Below are positions 32,772 through 40,815 of a stretch of DNA of 64,000 nt, one piece after another. Numbering within the stretch: the stretch's first letter is position 1; each line of letters starts with the position of its first letter. The stretch is from assembly GCA_017545865.1 (NCBI GenBank), contig JAFWXO010000033.1, positions 62,001-126,000 on the forward strand, given 5' to 3'. The stretch comes from Clostridia bacterium (GTDB taxonomy: Bacteria; Bacillota; Clostridia; Christensenellales; Borkfalkiaceae). The notes under the pieces are model-generated. The model did no database searches, was not told the origin of the DNA, and saw only the letters and a list, made by a program, of their open reading frames with translations. The position numbers were made by a program, and so were the translations under genes.

Positions 32772-34814
32772 ATGGACGTAGACAAAATTAGAAACGTAGC
32801 GCTAATAGGTCATAGCGGAGAAGGTAAAACCACGCTTGCAGAAGCAATTTTATTTAATATGAACGTTATTGACCGCCAAGGAAAAGTAGAAGACGGTAAC
32901 ACCGTTATGGATTTCGATCCGCTTGAAACGGCTAAAAAGTCTTCAATTTCACTTGCTTGCGCTTGCGGAGAATATAAAGGGTACAAATTCAACATTATAG
33001 ACGTACCCGGTTATTACGATTTTGAGAGCGAACTTGCTCAAGCGCTTGCGGTTGCGGACTCTGCAATCATCGTTGCAAGCGCGAGTGGTACGCTTACCGT
33101 TGGCACGGAAAGAGCGATTGATTATTGTGTGAAGAGAAAAATTCCCGCAATGCTTTTCATCAACGGATTAGATAAAGATAATTCGGACTTTATAAAAACT
33201 GTTAACGCAATTAAACTTAAATACGGGCACAAGATTGCGCCGATGATAGTTCCAAATATGGTTGACGGTAAGATGAAAGGCTTTGTAAAGGTTGCTTACG
33301 GCGTTCTTCGCGATTGGGAAAGAAACGAATATCCTATCCCCGATTACTTAAAAGAAGCGTATATGGAAGCAAGGCTCACAGTTTCTGAAGCGGCTGCTGA
33401 AAACGATGAAGAACTTATGGAAAAATTCTTCGATACCGGGGCGCTCTCTCCCGAAGAAATTGAAGCAGGCGTAAAAATCGGCATTAACACCTGTTCAACG
33501 ATAACCGTTTTAGGCGGTAGCGCATATAAAAACCACGGTGTTTACAATCTTATGGATAAGATTATTTCCACTCTTCCAAGCCCTATGGATGCAGGTATTC
33601 AAAGAGCGATGGTTGACGGGGAAAAGGTTGCCGTTAAGCCTGACGTTAACGACCAAACGGTTGTTAGAATTTTCAAAACGGTGGTTGACCCATACGTTGG
33701 TAGACTTAACTATATTAAAGTAATCTCTGGTAAACTCAAAGCAGGGCAAACCTTAAAGGTTTCAGGCTGGGGCGAAGAAAAGATAAGCGGTATATACACC
33801 GTTATCGGCAAGAAGCAAGAAGCCGTTTCCGAACTTTCGGCAGGCGATATCGGCGCTCTTTCTAAACTTGAAAACGCAAGAACGGGCGACACTCTCTTTG
33901 AAAAGGTTGACACTAAGTTTAAGGCGTTTGAAATTCCGCCCGCAACCTATAAGCGTTCCGTTTACGCCGCTAAAAAAGGCGAAGAAGATAAGATTTTCGC
34001 TGGGCTTAACAAACTTAAAGACGAAGATATTTCCTTTACCGTTGAAAAGAACGCAGATACGGGCGAAATGGTAATTTCGGGCGTTGGCGCAACTCAACTT
34101 GAAACGATTAAGAGAAAATTAAAAGCAAAATTCGGCGTTGAAGCGGAACTTAGAAAACCCAAGATTGCTTATAAAGAAACCATCAAGGGTGTTTCTGAAG
34201 CCGAAGGTAAACACAAAAAGCAATCTGGTGGCGCAGGTCAATACGGCCACGTTAAAATTAAGTTTGAAGCAGGCGCAGAAGACGGCGTTTACGAGTTTGT
34301 TGACGCTACCGTCGGCGGTTCAGTTCCCAAGCAATTTATCCCTGCAGTTGACAAGGGTTTAAGAGAAGCAATCAAAGAAGGCGTGCTTGCGGGCTATCCT
34401 CTTCTTAACTTAAAAGCAACGCTTTTCGACGGTAGTTCACACCCCGTTGACAGTAAGGAAGTTGCTTTCGTTTCCGCAGCGAAACTTGCTTACGCTGAAG
34501 GCGTTAAGAACGCTAAACCCGTTATTTTAGAACCCGTTATGAAAGTAACGGTTACCGCGCCCGATACTTATCTTGGCGATATTATGGGCGATATGAACAA
34601 GCGCCGTGGTAGAATTATCTCCACCGATCAAGACGGGGAAAACAGCATCGTTATTTGCGAAGCGCCCGAAAGCGAAATTTTAGATTACACGGCTGAACTT
34701 AGAAGTTTCACTCAAGGTCGTGGTAGATTTACGCAAGAATTTGAAAGGTATGAAGAAGTTCCTTTTGAAGAAACGAGCAAAATTATAGAAGAAGCAAAAA
34801 AGGATAAAGAGTAA
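32772..34814 (+). CDS. Elongation factor G paralogue (FusA-like)
   Basis: A 680-residue translational GTPase with the EF-G domain order. It differs from canonical EF-G in the GTPase core: G1 is GHSGEGKTT rather than AHIDAGKTT, G3 is DVPGYYDF with Tyr in place of the catalytic His, and G4 is NGLD with Gly in place of Lys. Domain IV is present (QSGGAGQYGHVKIKFE and the later LFDGSSHPVDSKEVAF). Such EF-G-2-type paralogues occur in several phyla and have no settled role. The normal fusA is not in the window. It has its own promoter and is followed 2 nt later by a PfkB kinase gene. Confidence 0.88.
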   Translation: MDVDKIRNVALIGHSGEGKTTLAEAILFNMNVIDRQGKVEDGNTVMDFDPLETAKKSSISLACACGEYKGYKFNIIDVPGYYDFESELAQALAVADSAIIVASASGTLTVGTERAIDYCVKRKIPAMLFINGLDKDNSDFIKTVNAIKLKYGHKIAPMIVPNMVDGKMKGFVKVAYGVLRDWERNEYPIPDYLKEAYMEARLTVSEAAAENDEELMEKFFDTGALSPEEIEAGVKIGINTCSTITVLGGSAYKNHGVYNLMDKIISTLPSPMDAGIQRAMVDGEKVAVKPDVNDQTVVRIFKTVVDPYVGRLNYIKVISGKLKAGQTLKVSGWGEEKISGIYTVIGKKQEAVSELSAGDIGALSKLENARTGDTLFEKVDTKFKAFEIPPATYKRSVYAAKKGEEDKIFAGLNKLKDEDISFTVEKNADTGEMVISGVGATQLETIKRKLKAKFGVEAELRKPKIAYKETIKGVSEAEGKHKKQSGGAGQYGHVKIKFEAGAEDGVYEFVDATVGGSVPKQFIPAVDKGLREAIKEGVLAGYPLLNLKATLFDGSSHPVDSKEVAFVSAAKLAYAEGVKNAKPVILEPVMKVTVTAPDTYLGDIMGDMNKRRGRIISTDQDGENSIVICEAPESEILDYTAELRSFTQGRGRFTQEFERYEEVPFEETSKIIEEAKKDKE

Positions 34815-34816
34815 TT

Positions 34817-35740
34817 ATGATATTGAGCGTATGCCCAAACCCGAGTATTGACTGCACGATGGAACTTGAACAGTTGGTCGTTGGTAGGCTTAACAGGGTA
34901 AACAACAAAATAGTAACGTATTCGGGCAAAGCGCTCAATTCGGCAATAGGTGTAAAAAGGCTTGGTGGCGATAGTTTCGCCACCGGCTTTATGTACGAAA
35001 ACGAAGGCAGTTTATTCGTTTCTAACCTTGATAAAGAAGGGGTTAAAAACTCTTTTGTTTGGAATAAAGGCCACGTTAGAACGAATTATAAAATCGTTGA
35101 TAACCGTTCTATGCTCACCGAGATTAACGATAAGGGCGAAAACGTTTCTAAAGAAAATCAACAAAAACTTTTAAGTTTAGTGGAAACTTTATCTAAAAAT
35201 GCGTCGGTTGTGATAATGAGCGGTTCGCTCCCAAGCGGAGTTGATGAAGATTTTTATTTCAAACTTGCAAAATCCGTAAACAAATCGGCAAAAATAATAG
35301 TGGATACCGAAGGCGAAAAACTCAAAAAGGCGTTGAACGCCAACGTGTTTATGGTAAAGCCAAATTTAAGAGAACTTGAACAAATTGCAAACAAGGAGTT
35401 AACTTCGAGAAAAGATATGCTCTTAGCTTGCTATTCTTTAATAGACGCGGGCGCGCAAAACGTGTTGCTTTCTTTGGGTAGAGAAGGGGCGATTTTAACT
35501 GACGGAACGGAATCGTATTTTTGCAAAAGCACTTCGGTTGCGGTTAACTCAACCGTTGGCGCAGGCGACAGTATGGTTGCGGCAGCGTCGGTTATGATAG
35601 AACAAGGCGAGTCAAAGGCGGAAATACTCAAAAACGCGGTTGCCGCGGGCACAGCGTCAATCACAACGCCGGGAACTAATTTGTTCTATCGCGATAAGTT
35701 TGAAGAAATATACGGTAAAATTTCAGTAGTAAAAATATGA
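34817..35740 (+). CDS. PfkB-family sugar kinase, 1-phosphofructokinase type
   Basis: A 307-residue kinase. Seen: the opening SVCPNPSIDCTMEL, YSGKALNSAIGVKRLGG, SGSLPSG, KPNLRELEQI, and the catalytic block VNSTVGAGDSMVAAA with the base Asp. These fit the FruK/LacC branch of PfkB. Fructose-1-phosphate or tagatose-6-phosphate are the likely substrates; no PTS or sugar transporter is nearby to decide. It starts 2 nt after the EF-G-like gene and overlaps the next gene by 4 nt. Confidence 0.85.
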   Translation: MILSVCPNPSIDCTMELEQLVVGRLNRVNNKIVTYSGKALNSAIGVKRLGGDSFATGFMYENEGSLFVSNLDKEGVKNSFVWNKGHVRTNYKIVDNRSMLTEINDKGENVSKENQQKLLSLVETLSKNASVVIMSGSLPSGVDEDFYFKLAKSVNKSAKIIVDTEGEKLKKALNANVFMVKPNLRELEQIANKELTSRKDMLLACYSLIDAGAQNVLLSLGREGAILTDGTESYFCKSTSVAVNSTVGAGDSMVAAASVMIEQGESKAEILKNAVAAGTASITTPGTNLFYRDKFEEIYGKISVVKI

Positions 35741-36399
35741 TTACATTAAAAGACGTAAAAAAGGACGAAGAAGTTAAAGTCCTTATAAAAACGAGCGAAA
35801 AGCAAATTGACGCGCTTGCATATACCGAGCACTCGGTAAGGCACGCTTCAATAGTCGCTTCGTGGACGGGTATGATTCTCAAAGAAATCGGCGAGAGCGC
35901 AAAACTCGTTCGCCTTGGCGAGATTGCGGGCTATCTTCACGATATCGGCAACTCACTTGCTCGTTACGATCACTCTGGCAGTGGAGCAATTCTTGCCTAT
36001 AACGTTTTAAAGCGCATGGGTATGAATTACGCTGACGCTGCTGAAATTATGATGGCGATAGGCAATCACGATGAGAAAAACGGCGTTCCCGTAAGCGTCT
36101 TAACGTCAGCGCTCATAATCGCCGATAAGTCAGACGTGCATAAATCGAGGGTGCGTGATAAAGTTTTAGATAAAAACACTAACATTCACGATAGGGTAAA
36201 CTTAGCGGTTAACCGCTCGTTTATTTCCGTCGATAAAGAAAATTTAAGAATTGACACGGTGATTGAAACCGACGATACTATTTGCTCGGTTGCAGATTAC
36301 TTTGAGATTTACCACTCCCGTATGCTAATGTGCTCAAAAGCCGCCGAACTTCTCGGTTATAAGTACGGTTTGGTTATAAACAATATGCGTATGCTATAA
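35737..36399 (+). CDS. HD-domain phosphohydrolase
   Basis: A 220-residue metal-dependent phosphohydrolase. The HD-type metal ligands are seen as H in EHSVRHASIVA, HD in YLHDIGN, H in GNHDEKNG and D in LIIADKSDVHKSRVRD. The substrate is unknown; HD proteins act on nucleotides and phosphate esters. The C-terminal 60 residues form a less conserved beta-rich segment. ATGA overlap with the upstream kinase gene suggests a shared mRNA. Confidence 0.82.
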   Translation: MITLKDVKKDEEVKVLIKTSEKQIDALAYTEHSVRHASIVASWTGMILKEIGESAKLVRLGEIAGYLHDIGNSLARYDHSGSGAILAYNVLKRMGMNYADAAEIMMAIGNHDEKNGVPVSVLTSALIIADKSDVHKSRVRDKVLDKNTNIHDRVNLAVNRSFISVDKENLRIDTVIETDDTICSVADYFEIYHSRMLMCSKAAELLGYKYGLVINNMRML

Positions 36400-36400
36400 T
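36395..36400 (+). promoter_or_regulatory. Extended -10 box upstream of the YihY-family gene
   Basis: TATAAT preceded by TGC, overlapping the stop of the HD gene. The -35 region is weak. The predicted start near 36407 lies just before a hairpin that includes the next gene's ATG. Confidence 0.5.
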
Positions 36401-36408
36401 TAAAACTT

Positions 36409-36444
36409 AAAATCCGAACATACTAAGCGTATGCTCGGATTTTT
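36409..36444 (+). terminator. Terminator-like hairpin overlapping the YihY-family start codon
   Basis: Stem AAATCCGA / TCGGATTT, one mismatch, then CATAC / GTATG with a TAAGC loop, followed by T. The ATG at 36431 lies inside the 3' arm. It may end the HD gene's transcript, or act as a 5' hairpin on the next gene. Confidence 0.65.
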
Positions 36445-37243
36445 TAATAAACTCAAAGAGTTTAACGCCTTTAAAAGAAGCAAAAAGAGCGCAACTATGT
36501 CTGGCGCGCTCGTGTTTTTTATGCTACTTGGGTTAGTGCCCACGGCATACCTTTTAAGCTTGCTTTTCACTTTTTTCGGCAAGGAACTATCCTTTGCCTT
36601 AGACCTTTTAACTATTGAAGAGTTTAATAGCGTTAAAGCTTTTATACTGCAAGCAACCAACAACTTTTCTAATGGTAGAAACGCTTTGGCGGGAGTTCTT
36701 GCGGTGTATTCATCGGCAAACTTGTTCGTGCACGTTAAACTCGTTGGCGAAGTTATCTATAACTATAAAAGCCAAAAAACGTTTATCGTGAGAGCTTTGT
36801 CTATAATAGGCACGGTGGTTTTGAGTTTGATAACCGTTTTGGGTTTAAGCGTTTACGCGCTCGTATCCATTTGGATAAAGAAAATACTCGGCGGTGTTTT
36901 AGGCGGAGCGGTAAGTTTAGTTGCGCTTGCCTTTATATTTTATTTGATAGTTTTGTATATCAACTTGTTTTGTTGCCCGTATAAACTCAACGTTAAAGAA
37001 GTAACGGTAGGCAGTGTATATTCTTGCGTTTTAGCAGTCGTGTATACGCTCGTTTTTATCCTTTACGTTAAATACTTTTCTTCCTATACCGAAATTTACG
37101 GAAAGATTGCCGTTATCCCAGCGTTTTTTACCTGGCTTTTCGTGTTAATGCGGTGTTTGGTAACGGGCTTTTTAATCAACGCGTTTATGCTCGGTAAAGT
37201 TAAAAGGCAAAGCAAAAATCTTGACTTTAAACCGCTTATATAG
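36431..37243 (+). CDS. YihY/BrkB family membrane protein
   Basis: A 270-residue protein with six hydrophobic segments. The opening (MLGFFNKLKEFNAFKRSKKS, then MSGALVFFMLLGLVPTAYLL) and the pattern later in RLVALAFIFYLIVLYIN-like helices match the YihY family, whose function is not settled. No Shine-Dalgarno precedes the ATG at 36431, and the ATG is within a hairpin stem, so expression may be low or controlled. An internal ATG at 36497 is an alternative start but would remove the conserved N-terminal helix. Confidence 0.82.
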   Translation: MLGFFNKLKEFNAFKRSKKSATMSGALVFFMLLGLVPTAYLLSLLFTFFGKELSFALDLLTIEEFNSVKAFILQATNNFSNGRNALAGVLAVYSSANLFVHVKLVGEVIYNYKSQKTFIVRALSIIGTVVLSLITVLGLSVYALVSIWIKKILGGVLGGAVSLVALAFIFYLIVLYINLFCCPYKLNVKEVTVGSVYSCVLAVVYTLVFILYVKYFSSYTEIYGKIAVIPAFFTWLFVLMRCLVTGFLINAFMLGKVKRQSKNLDFKPLI

Positions 37244-37266
37244 TAAAATCTATTTAATATAGATTT
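37221..37266 (+). promoter_or_regulatory. Promoter and 8-bp inverted repeat before the ACT/PFL pair
   Basis: TTGACT at 37221-37226, a 17-nt spacer, and TAAAAT at 37244-37249. AAATCTAT / ATAGATTT (37246-37266, 5-nt spacer) overlaps the -10 box and transcript start, as an operator might. Confidence 0.6.
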
Positions 37267-37277
37267 AGGAGAAAATT

Positions 37278-37547
37278 ATGAAGTGTGTTTTAACCGTTAT
37301 CGGTAAAGATAAACCGGGTATTATTGCAAAAGTTAGCAATTTGCTCGCTAACAAAAACGTAAATATCGAAGATATTTCTCAAACGATTATGCAATCAACC
37401 TTTACTATGATTATGCTTGTAAACATTGAAAATGCAACGGCTACAATGAAAGATTTAAAAGAAGAATTAGTGTCGCTTGGCGAAGAAATCGGCGTTTCCA
37501 TCCACCTTCAACACGAAGCGGTGTTTGACGCTATGCACAAGGTATAA
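37278..37547 (+). CDS. ACT-domain protein, UPF0237 family
   Basis: An 89-residue single ACT domain, starting with VLTVIGKDKPGIIAKVSNLLANKNVNIEDISQ in consecutive conserved blocks. ACT domains bind small ligands, often amino acids. UPF0237 proteins are nearly always encoded next to a UPF0210 (PFL-like) protein, as here with a 3-nt gap. Its ligand is unknown. AGGAGA precedes the start. Confidence 0.92.
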   Translation: MKCVLTVIGKDKPGIIAKVSNLLANKNVNIEDISQTIMQSTFTMIMLVNIENATATMKDLKEELVSLGEEIGVSIHLQHEAVFDAMHKV

Positions 37548-37550
37548 AAA

Positions 37551-38900
37551 ATGATTAAAACGAGTGAAATTATTGAAACTATAAACATGGTAGACAAAGA
37601 GCATTTCGATATCCGTACTATAACTATGGGTATTTCGCTCTTTGGCTGTATTAAAGATACCGCTCGCGATACCGCTAACGCCGTTTACGATCTTATTTGC
37701 AGTAGGGGTAAAAACATCGTTAAGGTAGCGAACGACTTATCCGTTGAATACGGCGTTCCCGTTGTAAACAAGCGTGTTTCCGTTACCCCTGCAAGTTTCT
37801 TAACGGCAAAATTTATGGGCGAAGAGATTGAAATCGCGCTTGCGCTCGATAAAGCCGCAAAAGAAATCGGCGTTGACTTTATCGGTGGCTATTCGGCGCT
37901 CGTTCACAAGTCTATGACGGAAAGTGAAAAGAGTTTTATCCTTTCAATTCCCGAAGTTTTGTCTAAAACGGAAAGGCTTTGTTCGTCGGTTAACGTTGGC
38001 TCAACGCGCGCGGGTATCAATATGGATGCCGTTAAACTCGTTGGCGAAGTTGTTAAAAAGGCGGCTGATATCACGAAAGACGGGCTTGGCGCTGCAAAGT
38101 TCGTGGCGTTCTGTAACGCCGTTGAAGATAACCCCTTTATGGCAGGCGCTTTCCACGGCGTTGGCGAAGGCGATTGCGTTATCAACGTTGGCGTTTCAGG
38201 TCCTGGCGTTGTTCAAAATGCTTTAAAATCAATTCCAAACGCGTCTATAACTGAACTTGCTGAAGTGGTTAAGAAAACGGCGTTTAAGATTACGAGAGTT
38301 GGCAACCTTGTGTTAGACGAAGCGTCTAAACGCTTAGGCGCGGAAAGGGGCATTGTTGACTTGTCGCTTGCGCCCACCCCCGTTATCGGCGATAGCGTTG
38401 GGCATATTTTGGAAGAAATGGGCTTAGAAGAAGTTGGTTGCCACGGCACTACCGCTTGCTTAGCGCTACTTAACGATGCCGTTAAAAAGGGCGGTGTTAT
38501 GGCTTGCTCTAACGTTGGCGGTCTTTCGGGCGCGTTTATTCCCGTTAGTGAAGATATCGGTATGATAAACGCTGCGGATAGCGGTTCACTCACTCTTTCT
38601 AAACTTGAAGCGATGACTGCGGTTTGCTCCGTTGGTATCGATATGGTTGCAATCCCCGGCGATACTCCCGTTTCAACAATCTCCGCTTTAATTGCAGATG
38701 AAATGGCTATCGGTATGGTAAACAACAAAACCACCGCCGTTAGAATTATCCCCGTCCCCAACAAAACCGTTGGCGAATACGTTGAGTTTGGCGGGCTACT
38801 CGGTCGCGCACCCATTATGCCGGTGCATAATAAGTCGGCTGAAAAGTTCATAAGTCGTGGTGGGCGTATTCCCGCTCCTATTCACGGAAATAAAAACTAA
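37551..38900 (+). CDS. PFL-family protein UPF0210 (DUF711)
   Basis: A 449-residue protein of the DUF711/UPF0210 family, structurally related to pyruvate formate-lyase-like folds, with no assigned reaction. Seen: [68 protein letters not shown] and [19 protein letters not shown]. It is cotranscribed with the ACT protein, which may be its regulatory partner (inference). Length and start fit the family well. Confidence 0.93.
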   Translation: MIKTSEIIETINMVDKEHFDIRTITMGISLFGCIKDTARDTANAVYDLICSRGKNIVKVANDLSVEYGVPVVNKRVSVTPASFLTAKFMGEEIEIALALDKAAKEIGVDFIGGYSALVHKSMTESEKSFILSIPEVLSKTERLCSSVNVGSTRAGINMDAVKLVGEVVKKAADITKDGLGAAKFVAFCNAVEDNPFMAGAFHGVGEGDCVINVGVSGPGVVQNALKSIPNASITELAEVVKKTAFKITRVGNLVLDEASKRLGAERGIVDLSLAPTPVIGDSVGHILEEMGLEEVGCHGTTACLALLNDAVKKGGVMACSNVGGLSGAFIPVSEDIGMINAADSGSLTLSKLEAMTAVCSVGIDMVAIPGDTPVSTISALIADEMAIGMVNNKTTAVRIIPVPNKTVGEYVEFGGLLGRAPIMPVHNKSAEKFISRGGRIPAPIHGNKN

Positions 38901-38960
38901 TTCACAACTTTTTACGTTAGTAAAAATCATAACGCGCGAGTAGCGCTCATAACTTAAATA

Positions 38961-38992
38961 AAAATGCGTAAGATGATTACGCATTTTTTATT
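38961..38992 (+). terminator. Terminator after the PFL-family gene
   Basis: An 11-bp stem AAAATGCGTAA / TTACGCATTTT with a GATGA loop and following T. Its 3' arm contains the first box of the spoIIID promoter. Confidence 0.85.
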
Positions 38993-39009
38993 TATTTTTC
39001 TCATACCTT
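38981..39009 (+). promoter_or_regulatory. Candidate sigma-E promoter of spoIIID
   Basis: GCATTTT at 38981-38987 (one mismatch to KMATATT), a 14-nt spacer, and CATACCTT at 39002-39009 (exact CATACNNT). spoIIID is transcribed by sigma-E in B. subtilis. Confidence 0.72.
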
Positions 39010-39029
39010 AATGGTAGGAGATTAGGGTT

Positions 39030-39284
39030 TTGAATAAAAGAACTTACAATAGGGTTATACTTGAAGCGGAATATATCATCAAACACGGCGCAACGGTTAG
39101 AAAAACCGCAAGCGTTTTCGGGGTGGGCAAGTCTACCGTTCATAAAGATATGGTTGAACGTTTAGAGCCGATATCTACTTACCTTTACGAAAAGGTAAAA
39201 AAAGTTTTAGAGTTAAACCTTGCCGAGCGCCATATCCGTGGTGGTTTGGCTACCAAGCGTAAATACCAAAAAAGCGTGGACTAA
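39030..39284 (+). CDS. spoIIID: Sporulation transcriptional regulator SpoIIID
   Basis: An 84-residue DNA-binding protein of the mother cell. Seen: EAEYIIKHGATVRKTASVFGVGKSTVHKDM with the helix-turn-helix, and LAERHIRGGLATKRKY at the end, both diagnostic. The start codon is TTG at 39030, 9 nt after AGGAG; the first residues (NKRTYNRVILEAEY) align with the family from this point. The stop codon lies in the loop of the terminator. SpoIIID adjusts sigma-E gene expression and prepares sigma-K activation in model spore-formers. Confidence 0.95.
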   Translation: MNKRTYNRVILEAEYIIKHGATVRKTASVFGVGKSTVHKDMVERLEPISTYLYEKVKKVLELNLAERHIRGGLATKRKYQKSVD

Positions 39285-39296
39285 CCACGCTTTTTT
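39268..39296 (+). terminator. Terminator of spoIIID with the stop codon in its loop
   Basis: A 12-bp perfect stem AAAAAAGCGTGG / CCACGCTTTTTT with loop ACTAA, whose TAA is the spoIIID stop. Confidence 0.88.
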
Positions 39297-39363
39297 ATTG
39301 CTAACCAACAAATGTTTTTTAGTGTGAAAATTTATATATTTTTAAATATATACCAAAAAATAT

Positions 39364-39392
39364 TTGACAAGGGGAACAAGTAAATGTATAAT
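39364..39392 (+). promoter_or_regulatory. Perfect-consensus promoter of the citrate/2-oxoglutarate operon
   Basis: TTGACA at 39364-39369, a 17-nt spacer, and TATAAT at 39387-39392. AAGGAGA lies before the ATG at 39434. Confidence 0.9.
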
Positions 39393-39409
39393 TGTATACA
39401 AATATACAA
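39392..39409. promoter_or_regulatory. Probable GntR-family operator
   Basis: TTGTATA-N4-TATACAA, an 18-bp perfect inverted repeat that contains the inner palindrome TTGTATACAA. It begins at the last base of the -10 box and covers the predicted transcript start, so a bound protein would repress. The operon itself encodes a FadR-subfamily GntR regulator. Confidence 0.7.
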
Positions 39410-39433
39410 ACGTAGTTAAAAAGGAGATTATAG

Positions 39434-40804
39434 ATGCTTAAATTATCTAGTAAAACCAACCTTTTAGAGCAAGAAACTTATAGGTATTCTCTCCAAGATA
39501 TTAGAGAGCCTAATTTATACCGTGAGATTTATCCTTACGATGAAGTTCCCAAAGTTGTTTTCAACCAACGCCGTTCGCCGATGGATATGCCTGAAAAAAT
39601 TTGGATAACCGACACTACGATGCGTGACGGGCAACAAGCGGTTGAGCCTTACACCGTTAAGCAGATTGTTGACGTTTATAAACTTATGAGTAAACTTGGC
39701 GGTCCTAACGGTATTATTCGCCAAACGGAATTCTTTATTTACAGCAAGAAAGACCGTGAAGCGCTTGATAAGTGCCGTGATCTTGGGCTTAAATTCCCTG
39801 AAATCACTTCTTGGATAAGGGCGACTAAGGAAGACTTTAAACTCGTTAAAGAAATGGGTATTAAAGAAACTGGTATACTCGTTAGTTGTTCAGACTATCA
39901 TATCTTTAAAAAACTCAAGATGAGTAGAAAGGAAGCGCTTGAACACTACCTTTCAATCGTTCAATCGGCGTTTGATGCGGGTATCGTTCCAAGATGCCAC
40001 TTTGAAGATATAACGAGAGCAGATTTCTACGGTTTCGTTATTCCGTTTATGCACGCCCTTCAAGAACTTTCCGATAAAGCGGGTATTCCCGTTAAGATTA
40101 GAGCGTGCGACACGATGGGTTACGGTATACCGTTTTCTGAAACGTCACTCCCAAGAAGCGTTCCGGGTATTATTTACGGTATTAAAAAATACGCTAATAT
40201 TCCAAGCGAACAAATTGAGTGGCACGGTCATAACGACTTTTATAAAGCCGTTTCCAACGCGACTGCGGCTTGGCTTTACGGCGCAAGCGCGGTTAACTGC
40301 TCGCTCCTTGGCATAGGCGAAAGAACTGGTAATATCCCCTTGGAAGCAATGGTTATGGAATACGCTTCGCTCCGCGGTACGTTTGACGGTATGGACCCCA
40401 CCGTTATTACTGAAATCAAAGAGTATTTTAGAAAAGAAATGGGTTACGTTATTCCGCCTATGACTCCGTTCGTTGGCGACTATTTCAATCAAACGAGAGC
40501 AGGTATTCACGCAGACGGACTTTTGAAAGATGAAGAAATTTACAATATCTTTGATACTGGTAAAATTTTAAATAGACCTGCAACGGTAACTATTTCAAAA
40601 ACGTCAGGCCTTGCGGGTATTGCTTACTGGATTAACAGCTACTATAAACTTGCTGGTACTTCAAGAGAAGTTGACAAAAAGAGTGATTTAGTCGTTAAAA
40701 TCAAAGAGTGGGTTGACCAAGAATACGAAAACGAACGCCAAACTTCCATTTCAACGGGCGAACTTATCGAACTTGTTGAAAAGTATTCGGATATTAGATT
40801 ATAA
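39434..40804 (+). CDS. Probable Re-citrate synthase (isopropylmalate/homocitrate synthase superfamily)
   Basis: A 456-residue DRE-TIM metallolyase. Seen: the metal and catalytic block ITDTTMRDGQQAVEPYTV, CHFEDITRADFYGF, HGHNDFYKAVSNA with metal-binding His, and NCSLLGIGERTGNIPLEAM. In sequence it looks like an isopropylmalate or homocitrate synthase, but it is followed by aconitase and isocitrate dehydrogenase, and no leucine or lysine gene is nearby. That context fits the Re-citrate synthase described from Clostridium kluyveri, which belongs to this superfamily and makes citrate from oxaloacetate and acetyl-CoA. The C-terminal regulatory domain of LeuA is absent. Confidence 0.8.
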   Translation: MLKLSSKTNLLEQETYRYSLQDIREPNLYREIYPYDEVPKVVFNQRRSPMDMPEKIWITDTTMRDGQQAVEPYTVKQIVDVYKLMSKLGGPNGIIRQTEFFIYSKKDREALDKCRDLGLKFPEITSWIRATKEDFKLVKEMGIKETGILVSCSDYHIFKKLKMSRKEALEHYLSIVQSAFDAGIVPRCHFEDITRADFYGFVIPFMHALQELSDKAGIPVKIRACDTMGYGIPFSETSLPRSVPGIIYGIKKYANIPSEQIEWHGHNDFYKAVSNATAAWLYGASAVNCSLLGIGERTGNIPLEAMVMEYASLRGTFDGMDPTVITEIKEYFRKEMGYVIPPMTPFVGDYFNQTRAGIHADGLLKDEEIYNIFDTGKILNRPATVTISKTSGLAGIAYWINSYYKLAGTSREVDKKSDLVVKIKEWVDQEYENERQTSISTGELIELVEKYSDIRL

Positions 40805-40815
40805 GGAAAAGAGAA

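Noticed and set aside
32772..34814. Tetracycline ribosomal protection protein
   Set aside because: The general layout is shared, but the changed G1, G3 and G4 motifs fit an EF-G-2-type paralogue better, and no resistance context is seen.
38213..38851. Long antisense open frame opposite the PFL-family gene
   Set aside because: It fully overlaps a well-conserved gene, its sequence is of low-complexity Ser/Thr/Pro type, and no start signal is seen.
38925..38955. A single hairpin unit like those in the array (CATAAC-GCGC-loop-GCGC)
   Set aside because: Only one short stem with imperfect linkers. It is not enough to call a related element.
39434..40804. 2-isopropylmalate synthase (leuA)
   Set aside because: It has no C-terminal leucine-binding regulatory domain, and its neighbours are aconitase and isocitrate dehydrogenase rather than leuBCD.
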